This document shows positions 18,417 through 26,352 of a stretch of 64,000 nucleotides of DNA, one piece after another (within the stretch, counting starts at the first letter, position 1; each line of letters begins with the position of its first letter). Made by a program: the position numbers and the translations under genes. Origin of the DNA: Bifidobacterium choloepi (GTDB lineage: Bacteria > Actinomycetota > Actinomycetes > Actinomycetales > Bifidobacteriaceae); assembly GCF_010667615.1 (NCBI RefSeq), contig NZ_VYSG01000001.1, forward strand, positions 310,001 through 374,000, written 5' to 3'. The notes under the pieces are model-generated. The model did not search any database and was not told where the DNA came from. It was given only the letters and a program-made list of their open reading frames with translations.

Positions 18417-21400
18417 TCAGTGGGCGGCGAGCTGCCAGTCGGCACCGACGCCGGTCGAGACATCGAGCGGCACGGCGAGATCGACGGCGTGTTCCATCGC
18501 GTCGCGGACGAGCGCCGTCACGGCGTCGGTCTCCCCCGGCGCCAGCTCGACGACGAGTTCGTCGTGGATCTGCAGCACGATGCGGCTCAAGTAGCCGCCC
18601 TCGCGCAGCATCCGTTCGGCGCGGATCATCGCGATCTTCATGATGTCGGCGGCCGAGCCCTGAATCGGCGCGTTGAGCGCGGCGCGTTCCGCCGCCTCGC
18701 GGGCCGTCCGGTTCGCGGACGCGAGCGCTGGGAAGTAGCGGCGCCGGCCGAACATCGTCTCGGTGTAGCCGCGCTTGCGGGCCGTCGCGACGAGCGACTC
18801 GAGGTAGTCGTGCACCTTGCCGAACACGGCGAAGTACTGCGCCTTCAGCGCGTCGGCCTCGTGCGGCGTGATGCCGAGCTGCTGGGACAGGCCGTACGAG
18901 CTCAGGCCGTACGCCAGGCCGTAGCTCATCGCCTTGACGTGGCTGCGCTGGTCGGGCGTGATCCGGTCGGCCGGGATGCCGTAGACGAGCGACGCGACAT
19001 ACCGGTGGAAGTCGACGCCGGACTTGAACGCGTCAATGAGCGCCTCGTCGCCGGACAGGTCGGCCATGATGCGCAGTTCGACCTGCGAGTAGTCCGCGCT
19101 GAGCAGCGACGTGAAGTCGACGTCGCGGCGTTCGCGGTACGCCTCCGTCGCCTTCGTGGCCCGGGCGACGCCGGCGGGCAGCCCGTCGGCGACGACGAGC
19201 GGGCTAACGGTGCCGGGGCCGGCGACGAACGCCGAGCGGATCTCGCGGCCCTCGGCGTTGCGGTTCGGAATGTTCTGCAGGTTCGGGTCGACCGACGACA
19301 GGCGGCCGGTCGCGGCGACGGTCTGCTCGAACGTCGTGTGAATGCGGCCGTCGGCCGGGTTGACGGCGTCGGTCAGCGACTGGACGATCTGCTCGAGCTT
19401 GTTCGTCTCGCGGAAGCGCAGCACGGCGCCGAGGAATTCGTTGGCCGGCGTGCCTTCCTCGCTCGTCGCGTACAGCTTGACGAGGGCGGCGGCGTTCGTC
19501 GTCGGCGCGCCCTTCTTCGTCTTCTTCGTCGGCGTCAGGCCCATCTCGCCGAACAGCACCTCGCCGAGCTGCTTCGGGGACTTGAGCTTGACTTCGTGGC
19601 CGGCCGCCTGCCAGGCGAGCTGCTCCATCCTGGACGATTCTTCCGAGAACGTCGCGAGCATCGTCGAGAAGCGCTGCCGGTCGACGTCGACGCCGACCTG
19701 TTCCATCCGGAACAGCACGACGGACACCGGCATCTCGACGACGCGCAGCAGGTCGACCTGTTCGCGCCGCTCGAGTTCGGGGGCCAGGTGCCGGGCGAGC
19801 GCGGCGACGAGCGCGGCCTTCGCGGCCTGCGTGGCGCGCGCGTCGTCCGACAGGCCGCCGGTCTTGTCGGAGGAATCGTCATCGGCGAACAGCAGGTCGA
19901 GCGTGCCCTGCGTTTCCCCCTCGCCGTCGGCGGCGTCGCCGGTCATGTCGGCGAGCGTGACGTCGAGGAAATGCTGCGTGTAGTCGGCGAGCGTGGCGCC
20001 GGAGAAGTCCGGCTCGACCAGGTAGCCGGCAAGCTTCGTGTCGAATAGCGGCATCGGCAGCCGGTAGCCGCCGGCCGCGAGCATGTGCATCGTCTCCTTG
20101 AGCGAGTGGACGGCCGCCGTCGCCGCATACCGGTCGAGGACGTCCTGCAATGCGTCGTGCAGCGCCGCGTCGGTGGTCGCGTCGGCGGTGGCGACGGTCA
20201 CGGCGTGGCCGTCGGCGGCGAGCAGCGTCACCGAGACCAGCGACGATGCGCCCGGCTTGGGCGATCCGTCCGCCAGCAGGCTCCACGAGCGGTCCACGTC
20301 GTCGACGCAGCGGTCGGACGCATGGTCGAGTTCGGCGACGACGTCCGTCCGGTCCGCATTGTCGGGGGCCCCGGCGGCGGCCGGGACCGTCAGGTGTCCG
20401 GCAGCCCAGCCGCGCAGGTCCTGCGCCGTGGCGATCTCGTCGACGGTCGTCGCGATCTCGACCGAGTCGCCCGTGCCGACGACGCCGTCGGAAAAGACGG
20501 CGCCACTGGTGCCGGAAGCAGGACGACGTCCGACGCGCGAATCGCGTCCGGCGGTGCCGCCACCGTCCGCGGCGCCGTCGCCTCGCCGGCCGAAATACGT
20601 GAGGATCTTGCGACGGCTGTTCTTGCCGAACTGCAGTTCGTCGAACAGCGCCGTCGTCGCGGCGGCGTCGACATTGCCGAACGCGAGCTCGTCCATCGAC
20701 ACGTCGAGGTCGAGGTCGCGCACGAGCGCGTTGACGCGGCGGTTGAGCCGCACCTGCTCGATGTTCTCGCGCAGCGCCTCGCCCTTCTTGCCCTTGATCT
20801 TGTCGGCGTTCTCGAGAACGCCCTCGAGCGAGCCGTACTGCGCGAGCCACTTGGCCGCGAAGCCGTCGCCGACGCCCGGAACGCCGGGAATGTTATCGCT
20901 CGTCTCGCCGCGCAGCGCCGCGAGGTCGGGATACTGCGCCGGCGTGACATGGTATTTTTCCTCGACGGCGGCCGGCGTCATGCGCTTGAGGTCGGAGAAA
21001 TGGTAGCCGGGGTACAGCACCGTCGTCCTGTCGTCGACGAGCTGGAACGAATCGCGGTCGCCGGAGACGACAAGCGTCGAGTAGCCGTCCCGCTCCCCCA
21101 TCGTCGCGAGCGTGGCGATGATGTCGTCGCCCTCGTAGCCAGGCTTCTCGAGATAGGTGACGCCAAGCGCCGTCAGCGCCTGCTGGATGAGCGGCAGCTG
21201 CGTGAGGAAATCCTCGGGAGGCGCCGTCCTCGTCGCCTTGTACTGGCCGAGCATTTCGTCGCGGAACGTGCCGCCCCGCACGTCGAAGGCGACGGCGAGC
21301 CGGTCGGGATGCTCGTCCCGGATGACGTCGGCCAGCATGACGAGGAAGCCGTAGACGGCGTTCGTCGCCTGGCCCTTGCCGTTCGAGAAGCTGTCGACCG

Positions 21401-21491
21401 GGTACGCGTAGAACGCCCGGAACGCCAGCGAATGGCCGTCGATGACGAGCAGCGTGCCGCGTTCGGCGGCGGGTTCTGTCGATTCACTCAT
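18417..21491 (-). CDS. polA: DNA polymerase I
   Basis: Gap-filling and Okazaki fragment processing polymerase, 1024 residues from MSESTEP. It has an N-terminal 5' nuclease domain (LLVIDGHSLAFRAFYAYP through ETSDNIPGVPGVGDGFAAKW), a diverged 3'-5' exonuclease fold and a C-terminal polymerase domain. Motif A DYSQVELRI is near residue 798, motif B around KAMSYGLAYG near 844, and motif C QIHDELV near 971. I do not see the DxE proofreading residues, so it probably lacks 3'-5' exonuclease activity, as in mycobacteria. It is longer than many homologues because of an acidic Ala/Asp/Gly-rich linker near residues 325-440. ATG 21491 was chosen; the extension to 21557 overlaps a terminator. Confidence 0.97.
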   Translation of the reverse strand: MSESTEPAAERGTLLVIDGHSLAFRAFYAYPVDSFSNGKGQATNAVYGFLVMLADVIRDEHPDRLAVAFDVRGGTFRDEMLGQYKATRTAPPEDFLTQLPLIQQALTALGVTYLEKPGYEGDDIIATLATMGERDGYSTLVVSGDRDSFQLVDDRTTVLYPGYHFSDLKRMTPAAVEEKYHVTPAQYPDLAALRGETSDNIPGVPGVGDGFAAKWLAQYGSLEGVLENADKIKGKKGEALRENIEQVRLNRRVNALVRDLDLDVSMDELAFGNVDAAATTALFDELQFGKNSRRKILTYFGRRGDGAADGGGTAGRDSRVGRRPASGTSGAVFSDGVVGTGDSVEIATTVDEIATAQDLRGWAAGHLTVPAAAGAPDNADRTDVVAELDHASDRCVDDVDRSWSLLADGSPKPGASSLVSVTLLAADGHAVTVATADATTDAALHDALQDVLDRYAATAAVHSLKETMHMLAAGGYRLPMPLFDTKLAGYLVEPDFSGATLADYTQHFLDVTLADMTGDAADGEGETQGTLDLLFADDDSSDKTGGLSDDARATQAAKAALVAALARHLAPELERREQVDLLRVVEMPVSVVLFRMEQVGVDVDRQRFSTMLATFSEESSRMEQLAWQAAGHEVKLKSPKQLGEVLFGEMGLTPTKKTKKGAPTTNAAALVKLYATSEEGTPANEFLGAVLRFRETNKLEQIVQSLTDAVNPADGRIHTTFEQTVAATGRLSSVDPNLQNIPNRNAEGREIRSAFVAGPGTVSPLVVADGLPAGVARATKATEAYRERRDVDFTSLLSADYSQVELRIMADLSGDEALIDAFKSGVDFHRYVASLVYGIPADRITPDQRSHVKAMSYGLAYGLSSYGLSQQLGITPHEADALKAQYFAVFGKVHDYLESLVATARKRGYTETMFGRRRYFPALASANRTAREAAERAALNAPIQGSAADIMKIAMIRAERMLREGGYLSRIVLQIHDELVVELAPGETDAVTALVRDAMEHAVDLAVPLDVSTGVGADWQLAAH

Positions 21492-21521
21492 AGGTACAGT
21501 CTTACCACAGCCGCCACATAC

Positions 21522-21554
21522 GAAAACAGTGGCGGACGAACCGCCACTGTTTTC
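21522..21554 (-). terminator. Terminator of pdtaR-like gene
   Basis: Perfect 14-bp stem (21522-21535 with 21541-21554), ACGAA loop, with TTTTC at both outer ends, so it can work in either direction. It lies 38 bases beyond the ANTAR regulator stop and just before the polA start. Confidence 0.8.
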
Positions 21555-21591
21555 CAATGATCACCTGTCACGCCGGCATATGCCGGCGGGG

Positions 21592-22392
21592 TCACTCGGC
21601 GTCGGCGTCGGCGGCCGGCTTCTTGGGCTCGCCGTACTTGTCGATGATGGCCTGGGCCAGTCGCTTCTTCGGAATGCGCTGGTCCATCGACGTCTTCTGG
21701 ATCCAGCGGAAGGCGCCCTGTTCGGTGAAGTTGGCCTTGTCCATGAGCAGGCCCTTGGCGCGGTCGACGAGCTTGCGCTCCTCGAGCGTGTCCTCGGCCT
21801 TCTGCAGCTTGGCCTCGGTGTCCTTGAGGGCCTCGCGGGTCTCCTCGAGCTCCTTCTCGTCGCGGTCGACGGAATCGAGCAGGTCGTTGATCTCGGCGAA
21901 GCGGCCCATCGCGACCTCGATCGCCGGCATCAGCTTGGACTCCTCGTACGGCTTGGTGACGTAGGCCATCGCGCCGGCGCCAATCGCCTGGCGCACGAGA
22001 TCGGTCTGCGAGAAGGCCGTGAGCATGACGACCGGGGCGATGTTCTCGTCGCAGATGATGCCGGCGGCGGTAATGCCGTCCATCTTCGGCATCTTGACGT
22101 CCATGCAGACGACATCCGGCTTGAGTTCGCGGGTCAGGTCGACCGCTTCCTCGCCGTTGGCGGCCTCGCCGACGACTTCGTAGCCGTTGTCCTCGAGCAT
22201 GGCGACGAGATCCATCCTGTTGACCGATTCGTCCTCGGCCACGACGACGGTACGCTTGCGGTCGGCGGCCGGCTCGGCCTCGGTGGCCTCGGCGGCCACC
22301 TGATCGGTCGAGTCCGTGTCGGCGGCCTGGGCGACGGCGTCCAGTTCCTCGGCGCTCAGCACTTCCTGATCGTTGGTTTTGGTTTCTGCCAT
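21592..22392 (-). CDS. pdtaR: Response regulator with ANTAR RNA-binding domain (PdtaR-like)
   Basis: 266 residues: an acidic Ala/Asp/Glu-rich head of about 45 residues, a receiver domain (VVVAEDESVNRM; phosphoacceptor Asp about 98 in VVCMDVKMP; the lysine of AYVTKPYEE), a coiled linker near 160-190, and a C-terminal ANTAR domain (KLVDRAKGLLMDKANFTE). ANTAR proteins bind paired hairpins in RNA and act as antiterminators. The matching kinase PdtaS is at 53980-55458 in this window, 31 kb away. In Mycobacterium tuberculosis PdtaR (Rv1626) also lies close to polA. The ATG at 22392 has GAAAGAA upstream. Confidence 0.87.
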   Translation of the reverse strand: MAETKTNDQEVLSAEELDAVAQAADTDSTDQVAAEATEAEPAADRKRTVVVAEDESVNRMDLVAMLEDNGYEVVGEAANGEEAVDLTRELKPDVVCMDVKMPKMDGITAAGIICDENIAPVVMLTAFSQTDLVRQAIGAGAMAYVTKPYEESKLMPAIEVAMGRFAEINDLLDSVDRDEKELEETREALKDTEAKLQKAEDTLEERKLVDRAKGLLMDKANFTEQGAFRWIQKTSMDQRIPKKRLAQAIIDKYGEPKKPAADADAE

Positions 22393-22570
22393 GTTGATTC
22401 TTTCGATGTTCCCAATGCTCTTCGTTGTCGCGCCGGCGCGGTTCCTTCTGCCCGGCGCAATCCAAGGTTCCATCTTACACTCCGGCGCAACATGGCGCCG
22501 GAGAACACGCCCTGCGCCCCCGACAAGGCATGTGACTCCGGTCACGTCGGACGAATCGTCCCTCCCCGAA

Positions 22571-22610
22571 TGCCGCGAACCCGGGCTTCGGAGCCCGGGT
22601 TCGCGACGCA
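22571..22610. repeat. GATGTC-family hairpin, copy 3
   Basis: Stem around 22573-22588 and 22591-22608 with a two-base gap on the left arm; core CGCGAACCCGGGCT. It lies about 40 bases beyond the stop of the Nudix gene at 22652. No T-tract. Confidence 0.6.
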
Positions 22611-22651
22611 GGAAAAGAAAAGGACGGGACCGGCCAGCCGGATCCGTCCGG

Positions 22652-23263
22652 CTAGACTTCCGGCACCTCTTCGGCGACCATGTAGTCCGGCGAATGGTAG
22701 AGACGCTGGATGGCGATGACCGACTTGGCATCGAGAATCGTGCCGTTGAGCACCATGTCGTAGGCTTCCTGCGGCGTGTAGAAGCGCACGTACGAACGCG
22801 TCGCGTCAGTGATGCCGCCGTCGCCGACTTCCTTGAGGCCGGACGCGAAGAACAGCGACGTGCACTGGTTCGAGAAGCTTGGTGTGTTGATGAAGCGGCA
22901 GAACTGGACGAAGTTCGCGGCCTCGTAGCCGACTTCCTCGTACAGCTTGCGCTTGGCGACCTCGAGCGGGCTTTCCGACTTCTTGACGGCGTGGCCGGCC
23001 GGAATCTCGAGCGTCCATCGGTGCACCGGGATACGGTACTGCTCGACGAGCGGAATCTTGCCGTCCGGCGTCAGGCCGATGACGCCGACCGAGTCGCCGT
23101 TGTTCTTGTGCAGCAGCAGCCGCTCGAAGCGACCGACCTCGTTCGAATTGAACGCCACGCGGTCGACGTTGAAATAATGGTTCGAGACGATCGACTCGCG
23201 GCTCTCTTCCTTGAGGGGCGTGGAACGCCACGGGTCGAAGCGGCGGTATGTTTCCTTCGTCAT
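22652..23263 (-). CDS. Nudix-fold hydrolase with atypical Nudix box
   Basis: 203-residue protein with a Nudix-type core (GLTPDGKIPLVEQYRIPVHRWTLEIPAG). The Nudix box is off consensus: RE of REUxEExGU reads RK (RKLYEEVGY), and one extra residue lies between the glycine and the first glutamate. The EE pair that binds metal is kept, so activity is likely but not certain. ADP-sugar or nucleotide-sugar diphosphatase is the closest family guess. The start MTKETYRRFD at 23263 has AGGGAGA five bases upstream. It precedes pdtaR on the same strand, separated by about 260 bases that hold a hairpin. Confidence 0.82.
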   Translation of the reverse strand: MTKETYRRFDPWRSTPLKEESRESIVSNHYFNVDRVAFNSNEVGRFERLLLHKNNGDSVGVIGLTPDGKIPLVEQYRIPVHRWTLEIPAGHAVKKSESPLEVAKRKLYEEVGYEAANFVQFCRFINTPSFSNQCTSLFFASGLKEVGDGGITDATRSYVRFYTPQEAYDMVLNGTILDAKSVIAIQRLYHSPDYMVAEEVPEV

Positions 23264-23416
23264 GCTTGTCTCCCTTCGTTGGCTGTCGTCGCCGGCGCAA
23301 CTCACCTCGCCGGCAATGTCAGTCGATCAAAAGCATTGCGGCCAATTCTATTCCATTTGCGGGCGAAATGGTCGATTGTCCCACGGCCGGTTCCACGGTT
23401 GCGCCTGCCGGACAAC

Positions 23417-23444
23417 TTGACTTTTCGCCGGCTTCGGGTAAGCT
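23417..23444 (+). promoter_or_regulatory. Promoter of tRNA-Leu(CAA)
   Basis: TTGACT at 23417-23422, 16 bases, then TAAGCT at 23439-23444; the expected transcription start is about 40 bases before the tRNA. Confidence 0.55.
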
Positions 23445-23488
23445 CGCTTCTGTTGCCGCCGCCGGCTTTGCAAGGCGGCGAACGATGC

Positions 23489-23562
23489 GCCCCGATATCC
23501 CAATCGGTAGAGGAAGCAGCCTCAAAATCTGCGCAGTGTGGGTTCGAGTCCCACTCGGGGCA
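23489..23562 (+). tRNA. tRNA-Leu (anticodon CAA), short variable loop
   Basis: Seventy-four-base cloverleaf: acceptor GCCCCGA with TCGGGGC, anticodon loop CTCAAAA (CAA), variable loop GCAGT and T-arm GTGGGTTCGAGTCCCAC. By anticodon it reads UUG (Leu), but the variable loop is only five bases, unlike usual class II leucine tRNAs; I recall a similar short CAA tRNA in mycobacteria. The last anticodon-stem pair is C-T mismatched. CCA is not encoded. Confidence 0.88.
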
Positions 23563-23581
23563 CTCTCCAACGAACAACGAC

Positions 23582-23613
23582 AAAGGCCGGTTCCCGCAAG
23601 GGAACCGGCCTTT
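23582..23613. terminator. Bidirectional terminator between tRNA-Leu and pyk
   Basis: Perfect 14-bp stem (23582-23595 with 23600-23613), GCAA loop, flanked by AAA/TTT runs. It serves the tRNA on the plus strand and pyk (ends at 23652) on the minus strand. Confidence 0.85.
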
Positions 23614-23651
23614 CGCGTCAGGCTAGTCGTTCACTCAGTCGCAGCGTTTGC

Positions 23652-25094
23652 TCAGTCGCAGGCGCCGACGGTGTGGACGTAGATCGAGTCGGTGCGGCCC
23701 GGCTGGTGCTCGCCTTGGGCGGAGCTCAGCACGACGATCTTGTCGCCATTGGCGACCTTGCCCTCTTCGCGCAGGACCTTGTCGGTGAAGATCATCAGGT
23801 CCTTGCGGGACATGTCGTGGTAGTCATCGGAGAGCAGCACGCCCTCGACACCCCAGGACAGGGCCAGCCAGTGGAACGTGTGCTCGTTCGTCGTCAGGCC
23901 GTAGATCGGGGTGGCCGGACGCTCGCGGGAGACGCGGTGCACGGTGGAGCCGGTCTGCGTGTAGGCGACGATGGCCTTGGCGTTGAGCTTGTCGGCGAGA
24001 TCGACGGCGGCCGAGGAAACGGCGCCGGTCGACGACATGTCGAGGTTGTTCAGCTTCGGGATGCGGTCGAAGCCGTGCTCGGTGGCATAGCCCGAGATGC
24101 GGGACATCGTGATGACGGTGTCGGTCGGGTAATCGCCGACGGCGGTCTCGTTGGAGGTCATCGTGGCGTCGGTACCGTCGAGGACGGCGTTGGCGCAGTC
24201 GGAAGCCTCGGCGCGGGACGGGACCGGCGAGTGGACCATGGAGCCCAGGACCTCGGTGGCGACGATGACCGGCTTGGCGTACTGGCGTGCCAGCTCGATG
24301 CAGCGCTTGGTGACCAGCGGGACTTCCTCGAACGGCATCTCGACGGCCATGTCGCCACGGGCGACCATGATGCCGTCGAACGCCTTGACGATGTCCTCGA
24401 GGTTCTCGACGGCCTGCGGCTTCTCGATCTTCGCGACGACCGGGATGCGGCGGCCTTCCTCGTCCATGATCTCGTGGGCGCGGTCGATGTCGGAAGCGAA
24501 GCGGACGAACGACATGGCGATGATGTCGGCGCCGGTGCGGATGGCCCAGCGCAGGTCGTCCTCGTCCTTCTCGGTCAGGGCCGGCAGCGAGACGGCGACG
24601 CCCGGCAGGTTGATGCCCTTGTGGCTGGAGACCGGTCCGGCGACGACGACCTTCGTGTAGACGTTGTTGCCCTCGACCTTGGTGACCTCGAGGCGGACCT
24701 TGCCGTCGTCGATCAGGATCGGATCACCGGCGTGGCAGTCGCCCGGCAGGCCCTTGAACGTGCAGGACGTGATGTGCTCGTCACCCTCGATGTCGTCGGT
24801 CGTGATGATGAATTCCTGACCGGCCTTGAGCTGGACCTTGTCCTCGCCGTCGGCGTTCTTCTTGAACCAGCCGCAGCGGATCTTCGGGCCCTGCAGGTCG
24901 ACGAGGACCGCGACGTTGCGGCCGGTCGTCTTCGAGGCTTCGCGCACGTTGTTGTAGACGCGGAGGTGGTCCTCCGGCGTGCCGTGCGAACGGTTCAGAC
25001 GGGCGACGTCCATTCCCGCCTCGACCAGCTTGGTCAGGTTCTCGAGCGATTCGGTGGCGGGACCGATGGTGTCCACAATCTTTGCTTTGCGCAT
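23652..25094 (-). CDS. pyk: Pyruvate kinase
   Basis: Last glycolytic ATP step, phosphoenolpyruvate to pyruvate. The 480 residues start MRKAKIVDTIGPATES, the standard N-terminus. The active-site block VAKIEKPQAVENL, then MVARGDMAVEMPFEEVP, is intact, and the C-terminal domain follows from about residue 345. The start at 25094 has AAGGG nine bases upstream; the frame continues upstream without family sequence. Together with enolase (60968-62260) it covers lower glycolysis. The gene is monocistronic, with a bidirectional terminator downstream. Confidence 0.97.
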   Translation of the reverse strand: MRKAKIVDTIGPATESLENLTKLVEAGMDVARLNRSHGTPEDHLRVYNNVREASKTTGRNVAVLVDLQGPKIRCGWFKKNADGEDKVQLKAGQEFIITTDDIEGDEHITSCTFKGLPGDCHAGDPILIDDGKVRLEVTKVEGNNVYTKVVVAGPVSSHKGINLPGVAVSLPALTEKDEDDLRWAIRTGADIIAMSFVRFASDIDRAHEIMDEEGRRIPVVAKIEKPQAVENLEDIVKAFDGIMVARGDMAVEMPFEEVPLVTKRCIELARQYAKPVIVATEVLGSMVHSPVPSRAEASDCANAVLDGTDATMTSNETAVGDYPTDTVITMSRISGYATEHGFDRIPKLNNLDMSSTGAVSSAAVDLADKLNAKAIVAYTQTGSTVHRVSRERPATPIYGLTTNEHTFHWLALSWGVEGVLLSDDYHDMSRKDLMIFTDKVLREEGKVANGDKIVVLSSAQGEHQPGRTDSIYVHTVGACD

Positions 25095-25200
25095 GAATGC
25101 ATACCCTTTTCTGTGTAACGCCGGGCCCTCGTGGCCCAACAGTCGCACACCAGTCTACTCCGGAACCCCCACCTTCCCCAGCGGAAAACGCCGGTTTCTG

Positions 25201-26190
25201 TTACCGCTCACATTTCTTCATCGAGCGCATCTTGATCACCGACGCGAGGGCCGCCCCGCCGATCGCGACGACGATGACGGCGAGCGAGAGCCACGTCGGA
25301 ATTTCCGGCACGGCCTCGATGCCGTGACCGCCGTTGATGAACGGCAACGAGTTGCCGTGCAGCGCCTCCATGATCAGCTTGACGCCGATGAAGCCGAGCA
25401 CGATCGCCAGACCGGCCGGCAGGTAGACGAGCTTGTCGAGCATGGCGCCGAGCAGGAAGTAGAGCTGCTGCAGGCCGAGCAGCGCGAAGACGTTCGACGT
25501 GAACACGATGAACGGATCCTTCGTCAGGCCGAAGATCGCCGGAATCGAATCGCAGGCGAACATGACGTCGGTCGTGCCGATCGTCAGCAGGACGAACAGC
25601 ATCGGCGTCCAGTACTTCAGGCCGTCCTTCTTGTCGACGATGCGCAGCCTCGTCCCGTCGTAGTCGTCGGAGACGCGCGAGATCTTGCGCATGAACCGGA
25701 TCAGGGCGTTCTCGTGGAACTCTTCCTCGTCGTCCTCTCCCCTCGCGACCTTGACGGCCGTGTAAATCAGGAACGCGCCGAACAGGAAGAAGATCCACGT
25801 GAACCGCTCGATCAGCGCCGCGCCGACGAGAATGAACGCGCCGCGCAGCACGAGCGCGATCGCGATGCCCACCGACAGCACGTATTTCTGCAGCTTCTTC
25901 GGCACGGCGAAGTTCGACATGATGATGACGAAGACGAACAGGTTGTCGATGCTCAGCGAGTATTCGGTGAGCCAGCCCGAATAGAACTCGATCGCCGGGC
26001 CGGAACCGGCCACCCACCACATCAGGCCGCCGAAGATCAGCGCGCAGACGACGAAGAACAGGATGTGGCGGACGCATTCGCCGGTCGATGGCACGTGCGG
26101 CCGCCGTCCGATGACGGCGAGGTCGACGACGAAGAAGACCGCGAGCACGATGTAGGTGACCAGCATGAAGGCGAATGGGGTTTCGGACAT
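25201..26190 (-). CDS. TerC/Alx-family integral membrane protein
   Basis: 329 residues with about nine membrane segments. Acidic residues in the first and later segments match the TerC family: FFVVDLAVIGRR, SLSIDNLFVFVII and DVMFACDSIPAIFGLT. TerC/Alx proteins are linked to manganese export and tellurite resistance, and to metallation of secreted proteins in Bacillus. A charged loop (GEDDEEEFHENALIRF) sits mid-protein. The start MSETPFAFML at 26190 has GGGTGG upstream; longer versions have no family sequence. I looked for a Mn riboswitch upstream and did not recognise one. The specific metal is not known from the sequence. Confidence 0.87.
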   Translation of the reverse strand: MSETPFAFMLVTYIVLAVFFVVDLAVIGRRPHVPSTGECVRHILFFVVCALIFGGLMWWVAGSGPAIEFYSGWLTEYSLSIDNLFVFVIIMSNFAVPKKLQKYVLSVGIAIALVLRGAFILVGAALIERFTWIFFLFGAFLIYTAVKVARGEDDEEEFHENALIRFMRKISRVSDDYDGTRLRIVDKKDGLKYWTPMLFVLLTIGTTDVMFACDSIPAIFGLTKDPFIVFTSNVFALLGLQQLYFLLGAMLDKLVYLPAGLAIVLGFIGVKLIMEALHGNSLPFINGGHGIEAVPEIPTWLSLAVIVVAIGGAALASVIKMRSMKKCER

Positions 26191-26352
26191 AGCCACCCAG
26201 CATAGGAACCCTCGATGACGAATCGGCGTTACATTCCACGGTAAAACGGTTCGCCGTCTCACATGGTTGACGGGGGTGGCCGTCGACCTCCCCCGCCGCA
26301 GTCCGGTTCCGCGCGGCTCCGTCGGGTTACGTCCCGTTCCGCGCGTCGTCCG

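Noticed and set aside
26191..26352. Possible manganese (yybP-ykoY) riboswitch before the TerC-family gene
   Set aside because: I could not find the conserved core of that riboswitch in the spacer.
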